In this document: positions 57,440 through 60,000 of the stretch, one piece after another | Layout: each line of letters opens with the position of its first letter | How positions within the stretch are numbered: position 1 is the stretch's first letter | NCBI GenBank assembly: GCA_030704615.1 | Contig: CM060734.1 | Coordinates: forward strand, 21,764,001 to 21,824,000 | Direction: 5' to 3' | Source of the DNA: Takakia lepidozioides | Lineage: Eukaryota > Streptophyta > Takakiopsida > Takakiales > Takakiaceae | DNA length: 60,000 bases | Notes under the pieces: generated by a model | Told to the model about the DNA's origin: nothing | The model's input: only the letters and a program-made list of their open reading frames with translations | Databases searched by the model: none | Made by a program: the position numbers and the translations under genes

Positions 57440-60000
57440 GTGCTATTCCGTGAGCCCGGAGGCGTGAGCCTGTGAGCCCAGGAAACCGTGAGCCCAGCAC
57501 AGGCTCACGCCACGTCAGCATGCATACAGGGCCTATTTCCGCGGGTGTCACCTATTACCGCGGGTTGAACAGCCATTTCCCGGGAATGCAGACTAGATGT
57601 GTTACATCCATTGTATCCATCCTTTGTATCCATTGCATCCATCTAGACGTTATCAACATACCAAGCCCCTGCATTGGAATGTGGGTACGTCGTGAGGAGG
57701 TGCACACTGACATCATCTAAAGCGGATCCCTGCGAAATCTTTTCTTACTCACCACCCTTGCGAACATGCCAGGTATGTGCGGGAGCATCATGGATGCTCA
57801 CCAAATTTGAGAATGCCTGAACGATCTTTGAACACGTGGACTTCACCTCGATGGATTTACCAAGCATTCTTCTAGCAGGAGTGGTTTGGAGACAAGCAAG
57901 CAAATGATGCGAGAATGCTCTACACGAACCAAAGTCGATTGTTTGTTTTTGAAATGCACTCAAGCCTGTACAGTCCACAAAACTCTAAATAGATTGAAGG
58001 AACAATCCGGGAACAATCCGGGCTGCTTCGGCGGTGGCTGCTATACACTCATTCTCTCTCCTCAAAGACACCTCCTGAGTTGGGGTCTCAGAAGGAGGGC
58101 AATCCAAATACCAACCACAAGCAGAAAGATGGTCTGGGCCCCAATCATGCAAGATCCCAGTAGTAAACATGGTCTGGTTGCCAGCAGGGACAAGCCAAAG
58201 GTCCACGAAATCAGGATGTTTGCCCAAGCAATTCTCTTCCATGTGAACAAACTTTACGTACCTGCAGGAACAGAGATAGCCTCATTATGCAATGCAATTA
58301 TTGTCTCTCAGCTTTTCTATCACACCAGGAAGACCCCCTTAAACAATATGCGGCACAGTACATTGCAACCACCGCACACAAAGTAACCTTAAGGCCCCGG
58401 GGTGTGCACCTTGGTGTTACTACACAGGGATAGAACAAATGAGTGTGCGGCACCGCAAACTCATATAAGGGAGCCCAAAACAGGTTGGATGGAGGAGAGT
58501 GTGTATTTGCAAAACAAAGAAGCACAGTCCATTTCGCACCTGTAAAGGCATCGTTTCCATGCTTCCTCTCCTTTCTCTTGCTGGTCAAGCTCATTTGTTC
58601 GACTAATGTCACCCTCCTTGCTGAACTCTCTAAAGAAACAAGATTGTCACATTGTGGCTCTCCATTTCCTCATGTATGCTTGGAAGGAGACCTTCGGTGC
58701 TGTCATGGTGATGCCATAGTCATCCAGCTGAGTATGTAGAACCGACTGGGCCCTTTCTTCCAACTGCAAAACAATTCAAATGCAAGAATGAACCAAAAAA
58801 CAATCACAGACAATGTAACAGCCAATGGAAAGAGAAGGACAGAAAAAGCGAAAAGAAAGTGACACAGCAAAGGACATCATACCTGGCTCCAGTAAGTGGC
58901 CTTGTGAAGCCATGTGTCCAGCACATTGTCACTGACAGGAATGACACACTGGGTCTTCTTCTCTTTCTCCGGCCTGAGGAACATGTGGGTATCCCTAACA
59001 GTGGGATCAGAATTCCATATCTGTAGCCACTTCACCTTCTGTTCTGAAGACACAACGGCGGTAGACAACCTGTGTAATTTCTCCTGGGCCATCTCTGGCT
59101 TGCCTGGCTTGTTGTAATGGTATTTTACCTCCAGAAGAAACTGCGATCCGAATGATAGGTCGGCAATTCTCAACTGCTTAACAAAAGCACTCATAATAGT
59201 CCTTCTTGTGGCGGTCATCTCTTTCTGGATGTGACTCTCAACCCCCTTTGCTGTCCTTCTCTCCTCAGGGGTAGAGCTGTAGTATTTCAGTTTCCCACGC
59301 TCTCCTGCATCTGCAATGTCTCGCTGCAAGGGAATGCACGAGAGTTGCATCAACCCAAGGGCAAGGGAAACAAACAGAAACAAACATGTGGAAGCAGGAA
59401 TATCGAAAAGGCCAGATGATGGAAGATGTATCTCACCGTGTACATATACTCCATGAAAGCCTCACGGGTCAACGAGTACCACGTTTCTGATGTCTTGGAG
59501 CTTTCGCACTTCTTGTACGTCTCTGCTGAAAGGATGGTCTTGAAGTTGGTCAAGGGCATCTGCCCGATCCTTTGTATCATGTACAGTGTGTCAACCAGAC
59601 TCGTTTTGACATGCGATGTCTCCGTCCCTCTGCAGAATGATGTCTGAAAGTCAGAATGAAATTCAAGGACCGTCAACAGAGGACTGGAACCAAAGAACCA
59701 CGGAACCACAAGTGGAACATGTAAAATGAGAAACCAACCTATTCACATCAATCATTGCCGTCAGAAGACCCATCATGTTCCCGTCACAATCCAGCACCAT
59801 CGATCAAACAGAGAAATGCCAATCTTCCTCCTGTGAGTGCAGCCTCCCAATGACAGCCATCCATGCAAGCAACCGGTGGTTGCCATCCCAAACTTGAAAC
59901 ATCTTCCCTGAGAATGCCTGGGTGGAAGGTTTCCTGGAGAGAAGAAGTTCGAAGGATTCGTTCACCTGTCTCCAAATGGGATCCTAGGAGTCCACAATTG
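57440..60000. mobile_element. Second ParB/MTase transposon, one end only
   Basis: The end at about 57440-57530 has GGCGTGAGCCTG, CCGTGAGCCC and GGCTCACGCCACGTCAGCATG, matching the inward-read right end of the element at 31-42 kb. Two CCGCGGG words follow at about 57538 and 57558 as in the first copy. The gene inside runs on the minus strand with its 3' end toward this end, the same arrangement as copy 1. The other end is outside the window. Confidence 0.78.
57985..60000 (-). pseudogene. ParB-like gene, copy 2, lacking the MTase region
   Basis: Minus-strand exons match copy 1 in order. About 59930-59720: FQVWDGNHRLLAWMAVIG, then VLDCDGNMMGLLTAMIDVNR, with an in-frame TGA between them near 59802. 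59650-59440: SHVKTSLVDTLYMIQRIGQM and WYSLTREAFMEYMYT. 59325-58880: KYYSSTPEERRTAKGVES and EKLHRLSTAVVSSEQKVKWL. About 58770-58640: LEERAQSVLHTQLDDYG. 58242-58000: TMFTTGILHDWGPDHL and CGWYLDCPPSE. The methyltransferase-like C terminus seen in copy 1 is absent; only about 0.5 kb separates CPPSE from the terminal repeat. Protein identity to copy 1 is clear but moderate, so the copies are old relatives. The 5' part continues past the window end. Confidence 0.75.

Larger units (their letters stand above)
53590..57440 (+). mobile_element. Retrotransposon with gag, protease and a DNMT3-like methyltransferase (incomplete)
   Basis: Leader (53590-53948) shared with 13440-13000 on the other strand, then gag, zinc knuckle, protease and cytosine methyltransferase. 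Reverse transcriptase, integrase and LTRs are not seen; homology stops where the second ParB/MTase transposon begins, so the downstream half may lie beyond it. Frame 54397-57432 is continuous apart from four stops (54931, about 55348, about 55600, 56737). Confidence 0.8.

Noticed and set aside
57600-57660. CATCCATTGTATCC tract as homologue of the 41.75-42.1 kb CATTCATCC tract
   Set aside because: Relative to the gene and the terminal repeat, it is on the opposite strand, so it is not the same subterminal feature.

Overview
This is nuclear eukaryotic DNA, most likely from a plant-lineage genome rich in transposons: a streptophyte alga such as a charophyte, or an early-diverging land plant. Evidence: genes with many GT-AG introns, a plant NDPK3-type nucleoside diphosphate kinase, a KUP/HAK/KT potassium transporter, a Ty3 chromovirus primed by initiator tRNA-Met, and very little plain single-copy DNA. 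The species call is inference. I hand-spliced the two host genes and every junction keeps phase.

Layout. 0-5 kb is mostly noncoding with one weak gene tail. 5-9.6 kb is dominated by a CAGTCTGCTG-type short repeat and holds one likely gene with a C2HC finger and a repeat-encoded Gln/Pro tract. 9.6-15 kb is decayed repeats: tandem arrays, a fragment of a SWIM transposase, and a gag fragment of a retrotransposon on the minus strand. 15.7-19.1 kb is the NDPK gene (minus, 7 exons, 241 aa). 19.8-25.9 kb is the KUP transporter (minus, 8 exons, about 806 aa), with three LINE 3' ends in two neighbouring introns. 26-30.7 kb is noncoding, with a promoter-like block and two SINE-like tRNA relics.

30.7-48.8 kb is a nested structure. 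A complete Ty3 chromovirus (30702-48789, 5-bp target duplication GAGAG on both sides) has had an 11.27-kb DNA transposon inserted into its 5' LTR (about 31038-42304, flanked by an 11-bp direct repeat). That DNA transposon has imperfect inverted ends and encodes two genes pointing outward: a MULE-like DDE/CxxH/SWIM transposase (minus) and a multi-exon gene with a ParB-like N-terminal domain and an adenine-methyltransferase-like C-terminal domain (plus). Eleven related palindromes of about 20 bp sit in two introns of the methyltransferase-like gene. A loose left end of the same family lies at 49864-50475. A second element, with a copy of the ParB-type gene (minus) and a matching terminal repeat, starts near 57440 and runs off the window.

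53.6-57.4 kb is a different retrotransposon (gag, zinc knuckle, protease) that carries a DNMT3-like cytosine-5 methyltransferase domain. The second ParB/MTase element begins at the point where that domain stops. One reading frame covers most of it, broken by four stops that can each be read as C-to-T changes of Gln codons.

The most unusual content is therefore two unrelated mobile elements that each carry a DNA-methyltransferase-like gene. All copies seen here are damaged by stops, frameshifts or truncation, so activity would have to come from copies elsewhere.
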